From contig JAPLIW010000475.1 of assembly GCA_026388915.1 (NCBI GenBank), positions 1 to 6,943 on the forward strand: DNA of 6,943 bases. The letters run 5' to 3'. The number at the start of each line of letters is the position of its first letter. Position 1 is the stretch's first letter. Below, piece by piece: positions 1-6,427 of this stretch. Position numbers and translations under genes: made by a program. The notes under the pieces were generated by a model that searched no databases, was not told where the DNA came from, and worked only from the letters and a program-made list of their open reading frames with translations. The stretch is from Deltaproteobacteria bacterium (GTDB lineage: Bacteria > Desulfobacterota > SM23-61).

Positions 1-116
1 GAGCACGCAGAGGTGGAAACGGCCAAATCCTCAGGGCCAAGATGCAGGGGGAAAAGCGGCGCTTTTTCTCACCCTTCCCGGAAGGTCAAAACGGCCAAGG
101 GGCTTTCCAGGAACGA

Positions 117-150
117 TCTCTGCGTTCTCTGCTTCCTCTTCATTCATCCT
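117..150 (+). repeat. CTCTGCG-type repeat copy
   Basis: Two tandem cores, CTCTGCGTTCTCTGC, are followed by a CT-rich tail. The copy is preceded by TTTCCAGGAACGAT, which resembles the CTTCCCAAGAAAAAG in front of the next copy. The two copies, about 125 bp apart, therefore look like diverged versions of a longer unit. Confidence 0.5.
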
Positions 151-235
151 CTGGTCTTCATCCCCGGAGGATCGAAAGGCAAAGCGGGGTCCATATCCAT
201 AAAAGGCTTTGTGTTTTTTGTCCTTCCCAAGAAAA

Positions 236-297
236 AGCTCTGCGATCTCTGCGGACTCTGCGGTTGATTTTTTCTTCCTCCTCGGAGGGCGCAGAGA
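236..297. repeat. CTCTGCG-type repeat with inverted end
   Basis: Three cores in a row (CTCTGCGATCTCTGCGGA, then CTCTGCGG) are followed by a T/C-rich spacer and then by GCGCAGAGA at 289-297 in the opposite orientation. CTCTGCG and CGCAGAG could pair to form a long-armed stem. It is the most complete copy in the window and resembles the copy at 3238-3267. Confidence 0.55.
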
Positions 298-379
298 CTT
301 TTTTAATTTCCCAAGCAAGAACAAAGAATATTATTGATTCGCGCTGATCTCCTCTGATACCATTTCTTTGCCAACCCAA

Positions 380-1624
380 ATGGATACTCCAAAAAGAGAC
401 CCTTTTTACTATGGCTGGGTTATTGTAGCCACCTGCTTTGTAGCCGCTACGAGCTACGGCCTCTTTTACACCTTCGGGGTCTTTTTCAAACCCCTCCAGG
501 CGGAATTCGGGTGGGGAAGAGCCCTCACCGGCTCCGTGCATTCCGTGCATCTGCTTATCTATGCCATCTCCACCTATTGCTTCGGAAGGCTGACGGACCG
601 AATCGGTCCGAGACGGGCTCTTTCCCTGGGCGCCGTTTTTATCGGGGTGGGGTTGTGCCTCTGCAGCCAGATTCAGAACATCTGGCAGCTTTACCTCTTT
701 TACATCATCGCTTCCCTCGGCTCCGGGGTGACCGTCTCTCTTCCCAATGCTACGGTGCAAAAATGGTTCATCAAAAAAAGGGGGCTGGCCCTGGGATTGG
801 TGACCGCGGGAGTCGGGGCCGGGACCTTGCTCCTTGCCCCTCTCAGTAATTCCTTGATCACCCTGTTTGGTTGGCGCCCGGCCTACGTGATCATCGGCTT
901 GCTCTTCTGGGGCCTCCTTACCCTCAATGCCCTGTTCATGGAAGAAAACCCCGAAAAAAAAGGGCTGAAGCCTTATGGATGGGAGGAAAAGCGGCGCCTG
1001 GAAGCTTCATCGGGGTTAAAGGAGGGCCAGGATTGGCCGGTTAAGGACGCCATGAAGACCGGAGCCTTTTTCCTGATCATCTCCATATATTTCTTCACCA
1101 ATCTTCCCATCCACATGGTGATGATCCATATCGTTCCCTACGCCACGGACCTGGAGATCTCCAAGGCCTTTGCCGCCAGCGCCCTGGGTTTGATCGGGGG
1201 AATCAGCATCCTGGGCCGGATCGGAATGGGCCTGATCTCGGAGAAAATCGGGTGGAAATGGGGCCTCTTTCTTAGCTGCCTCCTTTCCGGTCTTATGCTC
1301 TTATGGCTGATCGGCGTGCGAAACCTCTGGACGCTCTGCGTCTTCGCCGTGGTCTACGGCTTCTTCTACGGCGGGAAGATTACCACCATCCCCGGTTTAA
1401 TCGGCTCCTTCTTCGGGACCCGCTTCCTGGGGGAAATCATCGGAGCCATCCATGCCGTATCCCTGGCCGGGGGAATCATCGGCCCGGTGCTGGGAGGGTA
1501 TATCTTCGACCGGAGCGGAAGCTACCGGATCGCCTTCCTCATCGCCGCTCTCGCTTTTCTGACCTCGGCTGTTCTAACCCTCTTCGCCCGCCCTCCCCAC
1601 CCAGCTAAGAAATCTGGTCAATAA
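380..1624 (+). CDS. MFS transporter, monocarboxylate / oxalate-formate antiporter-like
   Basis: A 414-residue major facilitator protein of the inner membrane, of normal length for a 12-helix carrier. The N-terminal FYYGWVIVA start of helix 1 is common in the MCT/OFA branch. The MFS loop 2-3 signature is intact as GRLTDRIGPRR (69-79), with a weaker counterpart GRIGMGLISEK (279-289) in the second half. KKRGLALGL (132-140) before helix 5 and a GWRPAY segment (165-169 region) also fit that branch. A hydrophilic central loop (about 187-225) separates the two six-helix halves. I chose ATG 380 because the peptide then begins just before helix 1; a TTG at 368 would add four residues. Neither start has a clear Shine-Dalgarno site, and no promoter is obvious upstream. 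It probably moves a small carboxylate by symport or antiport, but the substrate is inferred only from family resemblance. It stands alone on this strand, with no hairpin terminator after it. Confidence 0.88.
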   Translation: MDTPKRDPFYYGWVIVATCFVAATSYGLFYTFGVFFKPLQAEFGWGRALTGSVHSVHLLIYAISTYCFGRLTDRIGPRRALSLGAVFIGVGLCLCSQIQNIWQLYLFYIIASLGSGVTVSLPNATVQKWFIKKRGLALGLVTAGVGAGTLLLAPLSNSLITLFGWRPAYVIIGLLFWGLLTLNALFMEENPEKKGLKPYGWEEKRRLEASSGLKEGQDWPVKDAMKTGAFFLIISIYFFTNLPIHMVMIHIVPYATDLEISKAFAASALGLIGGISILGRIGMGLISEKIGWKWGLFLSCLLSGLMLLWLIGVRNLWTLCVFAVVYGFFYGGKITTIPGLIGSFFGTRFLGEIIGAIHAVSLAGGIIGPVLGGYIFDRSGSYRIAFLIAALAFLTSAVLTLFARPPHPAKKSGQ

Positions 1625-1893
1625 GGGAGGATTTCTTAAAAGCTCGAGCGCAGGCTTGAAAAAAATTCTTCTCTGGCGTGATGATTCCACCCTATGATGG
1701 ATTCATTAGAAGCGCCTCAGCTTTCATCTCCCTTCCATATCCATTCAAAACCATAGCTTGGACCGCACACTTCCGTAACTTTCTCCCCATACCCAAAACT
1801 TATGAAAAGACAATGAATTTCCTCCCCCCATATATCCCTTTTGAATCATTGAGTTTTTTGGTCTGAAAGGATTTTAAGGGGGGTCCTGGTTAT
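1625..1893. other. Gene-free spacer between the MFS gene and the DUF5658 gene
   Basis: I see no credible gene on either strand. The top strand is rich in C and T and looks more AT-rich than the flanking genes. A 62-codon frame from GTG 1678 to 1866 has no ribosome site and no recognisable protein features. An 8-base palindrome GCTCGAGC lies at 1642-1649 within a 4-bp AAGC/GCTT stem, too weak to call a terminator. The end of the spacer leads into the sigma-54-like site. Confidence 0.5.
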
Positions 1894-1911
1894 TTGGCAT
1901 CCAATCTGCAC
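1894..1911 (+). promoter_or_regulatory. Candidate sigma-54 (-24/-12) promoter for the DUF5658 gene
   Basis: TTGGCAT at 1894-1900 and CTGCA at 1906-1910 match the sigma-54 pattern TTGGCACG-N4-TTGCA at 8 of 11 fixed positions. The two diagnostic dinucleotides, GG (1896-1897) and GC (1908-1909), are exactly 10 bases apart, as required. The predicted start would be near 1921, leaving about 40 bases of leader before ATG 1961. The mismatches are C to T and G to C in the -24 box and T to C in the -12 box. I did not find an activator site upstream. Confidence 0.35.
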
Positions 1912-1960
1912 ATTACCAGGTGCCGAAGATTTCAGGAGAGCTAATTTCACCCGGAGAGAA

Positions 1961-2392
1961 ATGGAAAAGCGAAGTTTTAGAGACCGGCGGAGGCAGCCTA
2001 CCCCCCTTTTCAGCCGGTATACTTTCTGGGGGCAAAGGAAGCTTCTGCGCAGAAAAGAGGATCAGGAGAAGGGAGGGTACGTCGACCGGTATGGTCCCGG
2101 TTTGCTTTTCTTTCTCATCCTGATCGTGGGGCTCAATGTTCTCGATTCCTTCTTCACCATGATCATCCTGGAATGCGGCGGCTGGGAGGTGAACCCGATT
2201 GTCCGCTCGGCGATCGAGGTCTATGGGGACCAGTTTTGGATCTGGAAATTCATGCTCGTTTCGGTGAATATAATTCTCTTGTGCCTTCACAGCAGGTTTC
2301 GATACGTTCATAGAATCATCTTGTGGATCACCCTTCTATTCCTCGGAGTCATCCTCTACCAGATTATCCTGCTGCAATATCATATCTTCTAG
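1961..2392 (+). CDS. DUF5658-family small membrane protein
   Basis: A 143-residue protein of unknown function. The front (1-45) is cytoplasmic-looking and very rich in Arg/Lys, with RDRRRQPTPLFSRYTFWGQR at 7-26, a stretch I associate with this family in Desulfobacterota. The body has about three membrane helices (about 47-68, 94-110, 117-138). The family signature is present: N59 and LD (61-62) in helix 1, T66, then GGWEVNP (73-79) in the following loop and K96 at the start of helix 2. ATG 1961 is supported by GGAGAG at 1953-1958, a slightly short spacing, and by the conserved Arg-rich front that begins there. The gene stands alone behind a possible sigma-54 promoter and ends in a convergent gap with a strong hairpin. 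The family assignment is from motif recall; no reaction or partner is known to me. Confidence 0.82.
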   Translation: MEKRSFRDRRRQPTPLFSRYTFWGQRKLLRRKEDQEKGGYVDRYGPGLLFFLILIVGLNVLDSFFTMIILECGGWEVNPIVRSAIEVYGDQFWIWKFMLVSVNIILLCLHSRFRYVHRIILWITLLFLGVILYQIILLQYHIF

Positions 2393-2397
2393 ACAAG

Positions 2398-2423
2398 CAG
2401 GGGCGACCGGTGAGTCGCCCCTG
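2398..2423. repeat. Perfect 10-bp hairpin of a GGGGCGACC-type dispersed repeat in the convergent gap
   Basis: CAGGGGCGAC (2398-2407) pairs perfectly with GTCGCCCCTG (2414-2423) around a six-base loop. It starts six bases after the DUF5658 stop and lies between two convergent genes, so it could end or protect both messages. There is no T-run on either strand, so it is not a textbook intrinsic terminator. The GGGGCGACCGGT...GTCGCCCC pattern resembles a dispersed palindrome I remember from many environmental genomes. The rest of the gap (2424-2481) shows nothing further. Confidence 0.6.
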
Positions 2424-2481
2424 GATTGCAAGAATCCCTTGTTTCGAATCTTGTCTATTTGATAATTTCCATCTCCTTCAT

Positions 2482-3132
2482 TTATAGAAGCCCAATCGAA
2501 AAAGCAAGCAGGAATTGGCCGGCGTAATAAAGCGGCAGGCCGATCAGCCGGTTGAGGAATTCTCTTTTGACAAATTGGTTCCGGGCGACGAAGACATCGG
2601 AGACATAAAAAAGGACGGCTCCAGCAAAGATAAATGTCCTGCCCCAGAAAGGGGAGGCCGACCTACCGAAAACCGCCCAGGCTCCCGAGGCCATCACCGT
2701 GATCACCAGGATGTAAACCACCACGGGGACCAGCATGGCTTTCAGGTGCGGCCGGAGCCACACAAAAACAAGGAGGCTGAATACCCAGAACAGGATGGCT
2801 CCCGGAATGAACCAGTTGGAGACGGGAACAAGATACGTAAAGCCAATCACATAAAAGATGTGCCCGACCAAAAAGGCAACCAGTCCCGCCCGAAATATTT
2901 TGTCCCCCGGCAGAGCCAGACAGACATCCCCCACCAGACAAAAAATCAGGCCGATGAGGATGAAATTTCCGTAGCATGGAACCGAAGAAGGCTGAAGAAA
3001 GGCAACCAGAACAAACAGGCAGGAGAGGATCGTCTTGGCGATCAGCCGGGGCTTTTCCTCCTCCCGTTTCTCATAGACGAGGAGAACCAGGAGGAGGATG
3101 GCGGCCAGAAGAATGGCGAAAAAAAGGAGCAT
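2482..3132 (-). CDS. Lysoplasmalogenase-like YhhN/TMEM86 family membrane protein
   Basis: A 216-residue, very hydrophobic protein with seven or eight predicted membrane helices, full length for the YhhN (TMEM86) family. The family landmarks are all present: GLIFCLVGDVCLALP (61-75) with D69; the GH before IFYVIGF (90-97) with H91; GAVLFYVSD (171-179) with D179; and LPLYYAGQ (199-206). Animal TMEM86 proteins cut the vinyl-ether bond of lysoplasmalogens, and D69 and D179 fall in the conserved acidic positions of the family. Bacterial members may do the same to plasmalogen-type lipids in anaerobes, but activity here is inference. ATG 3132 is preceded by only a weak ribosome site (AGGTTGG). It is on the same strand as tctCBA but 135 bp downstream of tctA, separated by two repeats, so cotranscription is uncertain and no clear own promoter is visible. 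Confidence 0.87.
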   Translation of the reverse strand: MLLFFAILLAAILLLVLLVYEKREEEKPRLIAKTILSCLFVLVAFLQPSSVPCYGNFILIGLIFCLVGDVCLALPGDKIFRAGLVAFLVGHIFYVIGFTYLVPVSNWFIPGAILFWVFSLLVFVWLRPHLKAMLVPVVVYILVITVMASGAWAVFGRSASPFWGRTFIFAGAVLFYVSDVFVARNQFVKREFLNRLIGLPLYYAGQFLLAFSIGLL

Positions 3133-3185
3133 GTCACCAACCTAACAAATCGCCCTTCTCGTGCTGGACTTTCGTTTCAATCGGC

Positions 3186-3222
3186 CCCCCACCCGACCCC
3201 TCCCCCGCAGAGGGGGGAGGGA
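3186..3222. repeat. G/C-rich dispersed repeat with 9-bp hairpin
   Basis: CCCTCCCCC (3198-3206) pairs perfectly with GGGGGAGGG (3213-3221) around the loop GCAGAG. The top-strand reading is PHPTPPPQRGEG, close to the PLTPTLSPxGRGE false peptides that a widespread intergenic repeat family generates. On the minus strand it follows tctA, but no T-run follows it there. The T-rich stretch lies on the other side (3224-3240), which would suit a top-strand terminator, yet no top-strand gene precedes it. Confidence 0.55.
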
Positions 3223-3237
3223 ATTTATTTGTTTCTC

Positions 3238-3267
3238 TTCTCGGTGACCTCTGCGTCCTCTGTGGTT
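3238..3267. repeat. CTCTGCG-type repeat copy abutting the tctA stop codon
   Basis: The top strand reads TCGGTGACCTCTGCGTCC followed by TCTGTGGTT, the same family as the copies in the first 300 bases. On the minus strand the element begins AACCACAGAGG directly after the TAG stop of tctA (3268-3270), giving the familiar false reading NHRGRRGHRE. Confidence 0.65.
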
Positions 3268-4752
3268 CTACGTTTTTCTGGCCTTCACCCAGAGAAGCCG
3301 GGCCAGGGGGCTGAGGAGCGAGACCATGGCTACCATCAACAGGGCCAGGGAGATGGGCCGGGTGAAGAAGATGGAAATACTCTGGTGCGACATCTGCAGC
3401 GACTGCTGCAGGGCGTTCTCCATGATCGGCGTCAGGATCAGTGCGAGGACCACCGGGGCGGCGGGAAAGCCGAATTTTTTCATGAAGTACCCGATGATCC
3501 CGAAAAGCAGCATGATCCAAACCTCGACCAGGTTGTTGTTGACGGTGAAGACGCCAACGGAGGAGATGGCCAAAATCAGGGGGATCAGGATGGCATGGGG
3601 GATCTTCAACATGCGGGCCCAGATGCCCACGAAGGGTAGGTTCAGGATCAGCAGCATCACATTGCCGATGTACATGCTGGCGGTGACCGCCCAGAAAAAA
3701 TCAGGATGCTTCTCAAAAAGGAGGGGGCCGGGCCGCATCCCGTGGATCAGCAGGGCCCCCATCATGACCGCGGCCGTGCCCGAACCCGGAACACCGAGAA
3801 CGAGGAGCGGGATCATGGCGCCGCCGGTGGCGGCGTTGTTGGCGGCCTCCGGCGCCGCTACCCCTTCGATGATTCCCGTGCCAAACTTTTCCGGGTCTTT
3901 GGAGATTTTCTTCTCCGCGGCGTAGGCCAGCATGGAGGCCACGGTGGCTCCCGCCCCGGGCATGGTGCAGGCGAAAAACCCGATGGCCGTCCCCCGGAGG
4001 ATCGGAAAAATGGACCGCTTCCAGTCCTCCCGGTTGGGCAGGAGATTGGAAATCTTATCGATATAGGCCGGAGGTTGGGAGGAGTGTTCGGCCATCTCCA
4101 GAACCTCGGAGATGGCAAAGAGCCCCACCGAGACGCTCACGAAACTGAGCCCGTCCAGAAGCGTGGGGATCCCGTAGGAGAAGCGTTCGATGCCGGTGGT
4201 GGGGTCCATGCCGATGGTGCCGAGAAAGATCCCAAAGGCGCCGGCGATCAGGCCCTTGACCATGGACTCCCCCACCAGGGAGATGACCAGGGTCATTCCC
4301 AGAGTCATCAGGGCAAAATACTCCGGCGGGCCGAAGCGGATCGCAAATTCGGCCAGCGGGGGCGCCAGCAACATCAGGCCGAGCACGCTCAGGGTCCCGG
4401 CGATGAAGGAACCGATGGCCGATATGCCCAGGGCTGCGCCGGCCCTGCCTTTCTGGCCCATCTGGTAACCGTCCAGGCAGGTCATGACCGAAGCTGATTC
4501 CCCGGGAAGGTTCATCAGGATGGAGGTGGTCGAGCCACCGTACATGGCCCCGTAATAGATTCCGGCCAGCATGATGATGGCCGTGGTGGGATTCATGCCG
4601 AAGGTGAAGGGAACGAGCATGGCCGTCCCGGCCACCGGCCCCACGCCGGGCAGGACCCCGATGATGGTCCCGATGGTCACGCCGAAAAAGCAGAAGAGGA
4701 GATTGGTGGGGGAGATGACCGTGATAAAACCCGCAATCAAGTGTTCGAACAT
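3268..4752 (-). CDS. tctA: Tripartite tricarboxylate transporter, large membrane subunit TctA
   Basis: A 494-residue permease, the normal length of the family, which forms the translocation path of the TTT carrier in the inner membrane. The duplicated-half architecture is clear. The first half has GVLPGVGPVAG (32-42) and YGGSTTSILMNLPGES (71-86). The second half has FFACTMPGAGAT (259-270), EGVAAPEAANNAATGGAMIP (296-315) and LGVPGSGTAAVM (319-330). GFPAAPVVLALILTPIMENA (428-447) is the usual C-terminal motif. ATG 4752 lies six bases after an AAGGGG ribosome site that overlaps the tctB stop; the intergenic gap is 10 bp, so translation of the two is probably coupled. The family uses a proton or sodium gradient with a dedicated binding protein to import organic acids. 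The C-terminus looks complete, and its stop codon touches a dispersed repeat. Confidence 0.97.
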   Translation of the reverse strand: MFEHLIAGFITVISPTNLLFCFFGVTIGTIIGVLPGVGPVAGTAMLVPFTFGMNPTTAIIMLAGIYYGAMYGGSTTSILMNLPGESASVMTCLDGYQMGQKGRAGAALGISAIGSFIAGTLSVLGLMLLAPPLAEFAIRFGPPEYFALMTLGMTLVISLVGESMVKGLIAGAFGIFLGTIGMDPTTGIERFSYGIPTLLDGLSFVSVSVGLFAISEVLEMAEHSSQPPAYIDKISNLLPNREDWKRSIFPILRGTAIGFFACTMPGAGATVASMLAYAAEKKISKDPEKFGTGIIEGVAAPEAANNAATGGAMIPLLVLGVPGSGTAAVMMGALLIHGMRPGPLLFEKHPDFFWAVTASMYIGNVMLLILNLPFVGIWARMLKIPHAILIPLILAISSVGVFTVNNNLVEVWIMLLFGIIGYFMKKFGFPAAPVVLALILTPIMENALQQSLQMSHQSISIFFTRPISLALLMVAMVSLLSPLARLLWVKARKT

Positions 4753-4762
4753 GCTTTTCCCC

Positions 4763-5218
4763 TTACATTCCCAGGAACCCGGTGGGGAGCGGAGACTTCA
4801 GCCACACCCGGAAAATGGCGTAGAGGAAGAAAGTGCAGGCCGCGCTGGTCAGCAGGGTCTTCAGGATCCGGCCCTTGCCGAGGAAAAGGACCGTGGCGGC
4901 AAAAAATAGAAACGTGGAAGGCACGTAGCCGATTGCTTCGATGAGGATAATGTACGCCAGGAGGATGGCCACCACCGTGACCACCCGCCAGGCTCCCCCC
5001 TTCTCGCAAATCGGCTCATCCTTGATCTCTACTTTACCCTTCAGGATTCCAACCAGGAGAACCGCCGCTAGAATGCCGATCCCGATGCTCATGCTCAGGG
5101 GGAAAAAGGCGATTCCCACGCCCATCTGCATCGTTCGTTCCAGCCTGGAAGATTCGATGATCCCGTAAAGCGACAATCCCATGAGGAGGATGCTCGCTGC
5201 GATCAGGCCCTTTCTCAT
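4763..5218 (-). CDS. tctB: Tripartite tricarboxylate transporter, small membrane subunit TctB
   Basis: A 151-residue membrane protein that partners TctA. About five hydrophobic segments are visible (about 3-20, 38-58, 79-97, 100-114, 119-136), with a charged loop KGKVEIKDEPICEK at 60-73. The C-terminal motif FRVWLKSPLPTGFLG (136-150) is typical of TctB, a family that otherwise varies strongly in sequence. I chose ATG 5218, which starts directly at helix 1 and has AAGGGGC about five bases upstream. A longer frame from GTG 5260 would add 14 polar residues across a hairpin and is unlikely. It sits between tctC (70 bp upstream) and tctA (10 bp downstream), the standard C-B-A order. Confidence 0.92.
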   Translation of the reverse strand: MRKGLIAASILLMGLSLYGIIESSRLERTMQMGVGIAFFPLSMSIGIGILAAVLLVGILKGKVEIKDEPICEKGGAWRVVTVVAILLAYIILIEAIGYVPSTFLFFAATVLFLGKGRILKTLLTSAACTFFLYAIFRVWLKSPLPTGFLGM

Positions 5219-5230
5219 CGTCGCCCCTTT

Positions 5231-5251
5231 CCGCGGGCAAAAACCCAGCGG
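5231..5251 (-). other. Hairpin between tctC and tctB, next to the tctB ribosome site
   Basis: In the message, CCGC-T-GGG and CCCGCGG form a 7-bp stem with one bulged base around a TTTTTG loop; on the plus strand the arms are 5231-5237 and 5244-5251. It ends next to the tctB ribosome site (about 5222-5230). Stem-loops just after a binding-protein gene often protect the upstream message, which would favour TctC over the membrane subunits. That role is inference. Confidence 0.4.
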
Positions 5252-5288
5252 GTGAATCACTCCGTTCGAAAAACTCCAGGATCTCGTT

Positions 5289-6266
5289 TCATTTGATGAC
5301 GCCCATCTCCTTCATGGTCCGGGCGCAGAATTCGTTGTTGGTATTCCACAGCTTCATCGTGTCGGCGCTGTTTTTGTAATCCCAGGTCAGCATATTCTCC
5401 TGGATGTATTTTTCCTTCCACCACTTGGACTCGGCCAGTTTGCGGAAAAGGTCTTCGTAGAAGCGGACCGTATCGGGCGGAAGGTCCCTGGGGGCGGCAA
5501 TGCTGCGGACCTGCTGGAAGGCCGCGTTGATTCCCAGCTCCCGCAGGGTGGGGATGTCCGGGGCCGCGGGCAACCGCTTCTCGCTGGCCACGGCCAGGAT
5601 GCGCACCTTCTTGGCTTCCATCTGGGCCAGGGCCTCTCCCGGATTGGGATAGAACATGTCCAGATTTTCTCCCAGGAGGGCGATCATGGCTTCCCCCCCG
5701 CTCTTGAAGGGGATGTAGTTGAATTTCACCCCGGCCGCCTTTTCGATCATGTGAGAGATGAGGGCGTCCGTGCCCGGGGCGTAGGTCCCGCCGGTCTTGA
5801 TCTGTCCCGGTTTTTTCTTGGCATCCTCGATCAGGTCCTTCATCGTTTTGTACGGTGAATCGGCCTTCACGGTGACGAAGAAATCATCGTAGGCCAGATT
5901 CGCCAGGGCCGTGAAGTCTTTGTAGGTGTACTTGGATTTCCCCAGAAGCGGGGTGGTCAGAAAACTGGTGGTCGCCGTCAGCCAGAAATGGGGGTCGCCC
6001 TTTTTCCCCGCCACATAGGCAAAGGCAATAGCCCCGCCGCCGCCGGGCCGGTTGACCACGGCGACCGGCTGGGGGCAGAGCTTCTCTTTTTCGATGACCG
6101 TCTGCATCATCCGGGCCATGATATCGCTGCCTCCCCCGGGCGCGGCATGGCAGACAAATTCGACGGGCTTGGTCAGAAATTTCTGGGCCTGGGACAACGC
6201 GGGGATAAGGAAGATGAATGAAGAAATGAGTCCTAAGGCCCCCCAAAGCATTCTTTCCCGATTCAT
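5289..6266 (-). CDS. tctC: Tripartite tricarboxylate transporter substrate-binding protein TctC (Bug family)
   Basis: A 325-residue periplasmic binding protein, typical in length. A signal peptide is clear: charged MNRER, a hydrophobic core (7-22), and a likely cut after SQA at residue 27. The mature start KPVEFVCHAAPGGGSDIMAR (33-52) is the first ligand-binding loop of the Bug/TctC fold. NRPGGGGAIA (72-81) is the next conserved motif, and GGTYAPGTDAL (159-169) takes the place of the second binding loop. IPFKSGGEAMIALLGENLD (185-203) and RLPAAPDIPTLRELG (231-245) are the usual C-terminal-half motifs. ATG 6266 has an excellent AAAGGAGG site seven bases upstream. It is first in the operon, as expected for the subunit needed in excess, behind a sigma-70-like promoter. 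The ligand is probably an organic acid but cannot be named; the family also binds amino acids, aromatic acids and others. Confidence 0.95.
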   Translation of the reverse strand: MNRERMLWGALGLISSFIFLIPALSQAQKFLTKPVEFVCHAAPGGGSDIMARMMQTVIEKEKLCPQPVAVVNRPGGGGAIAFAYVAGKKGDPHFWLTATTSFLTTPLLGKSKYTYKDFTALANLAYDDFFVTVKADSPYKTMKDLIEDAKKKPGQIKTGGTYAPGTDALISHMIEKAAGVKFNYIPFKSGGEAMIALLGENLDMFYPNPGEALAQMEAKKVRILAVASEKRLPAAPDIPTLRELGINAAFQQVRSIAAPRDLPPDTVRFYEDLFRKLAESKWWKEKYIQENMLTWDYKNSADTMKLWNTNNEFCARTMKEMGVIK

Positions 6267-6273
6267 TGAATTT

Positions 6274-6281
6274 CCTCCTTT
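6274..6281 (-). promoter_or_regulatory. Strong ribosome binding site of tctC
   Basis: AAAGGAGG on the minus strand, seven bases before ATG 6266, is the strongest such site of the three-gene operon and fixes the tctC start. Confidence 0.8.
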
Positions 6282-6405
6282 AGAAAGTTGGCTAAATCAA
6301 ATGAGCTTGCCTTTTCCCTTGGAAGAAACCCGAAGAGCTCAACCCCCGGGGATCTTTCATCCATCTATCCCGCATGGAATGGCAGGGAAACAATCACCAC
6401 GGGCA

Positions 6406-6427
6406 AGGGATCTTCGGCTAGGGATCT
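6406..6427. promoter_or_regulatory. Direct repeats over the predicted tctC start site (candidate operator)
   Basis: AGGGATCT occurs at 6406-6413 and again at 6420-6427, exactly 14 bases apart, separated by TCGGCT. The second copy touches the tctC -10 box, so both lie at about the transcription start. A third partial copy, GGGATCT, is at 6349-6355 in the leader. A repressor bound here would block initiation. No regulator gene is in the window. Confidence 0.4.

Larger units (their letters stand above)
1..367. repeat. Gene-free leader with a cluster of CTCTGCG-type dispersed repeats
   Basis: No credible gene lies here. The stretch is built from short degenerate copies of a CTCTGCG-core repeat: a partial, oppositely oriented copy at 1-20 (GCAGAGGTGG), a copy near 117-150, and a larger one at 236-297. 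A related-looking stretch, TTTGTGTTTTTTGTCC, sits at about 208-224, and a GCGCTGATCTCCTCTGAT stretch at 341-358. A 9-base AACGGCCAA is repeated at 18-26 and 90-98. Open frames through the region give low-complexity peptides such as STAESAEIAE, which I know as typical false proteins made by this kind of intergenic repeat. I see no strong promoter or terminator for the downstream gene. The family identification is from memory, not from a search. Confidence 0.6.

Noticed and set aside
13..347. Short open frames on both strands in the first 350 bases
   Set aside because: They translate the CTCTGCG repeats into Cys/Leu-rich or Glu/Ala-rich text and have no ribosome sites.
158..760. A 200-codon minus-strand frame over the repeat cluster and the start of the MFS gene
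   Set aside because: Half of it is repeat-derived (RRVRRDRRAFS-like text) and half is antisense to transmembrane helices of the MFS gene.
1678..1866. A 62-codon plus-strand frame from GTG
   Set aside because: No ribosome site, and a composition typical of a C/T-rich spacer without known motifs. A small real peptide cannot be fully excluded.
2515..3639. A 374-codon open frame on the plus strand across yhhN, the repeats and the end of tctA
   Set aside because: It is antisense to two well-supported genes, and its product is a low-complexity, highly charged sequence with no family resemblance. It runs straight through two intergenic repeats.
3706..4497. A 263-codon open frame on the plus strand inside tctA
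   Set aside because: It is the mirror of a GC-rich coding frame; the product is Gly/Arg/His-rich with no recognisable domain, while tctA on the other strand is certain.
5219..5260. Upstream GTG extension of TctB
   Set aside because: It would place a hairpin inside the coding region, whereas ATG 5218 has a good ribosome site and begins directly at the first helix.
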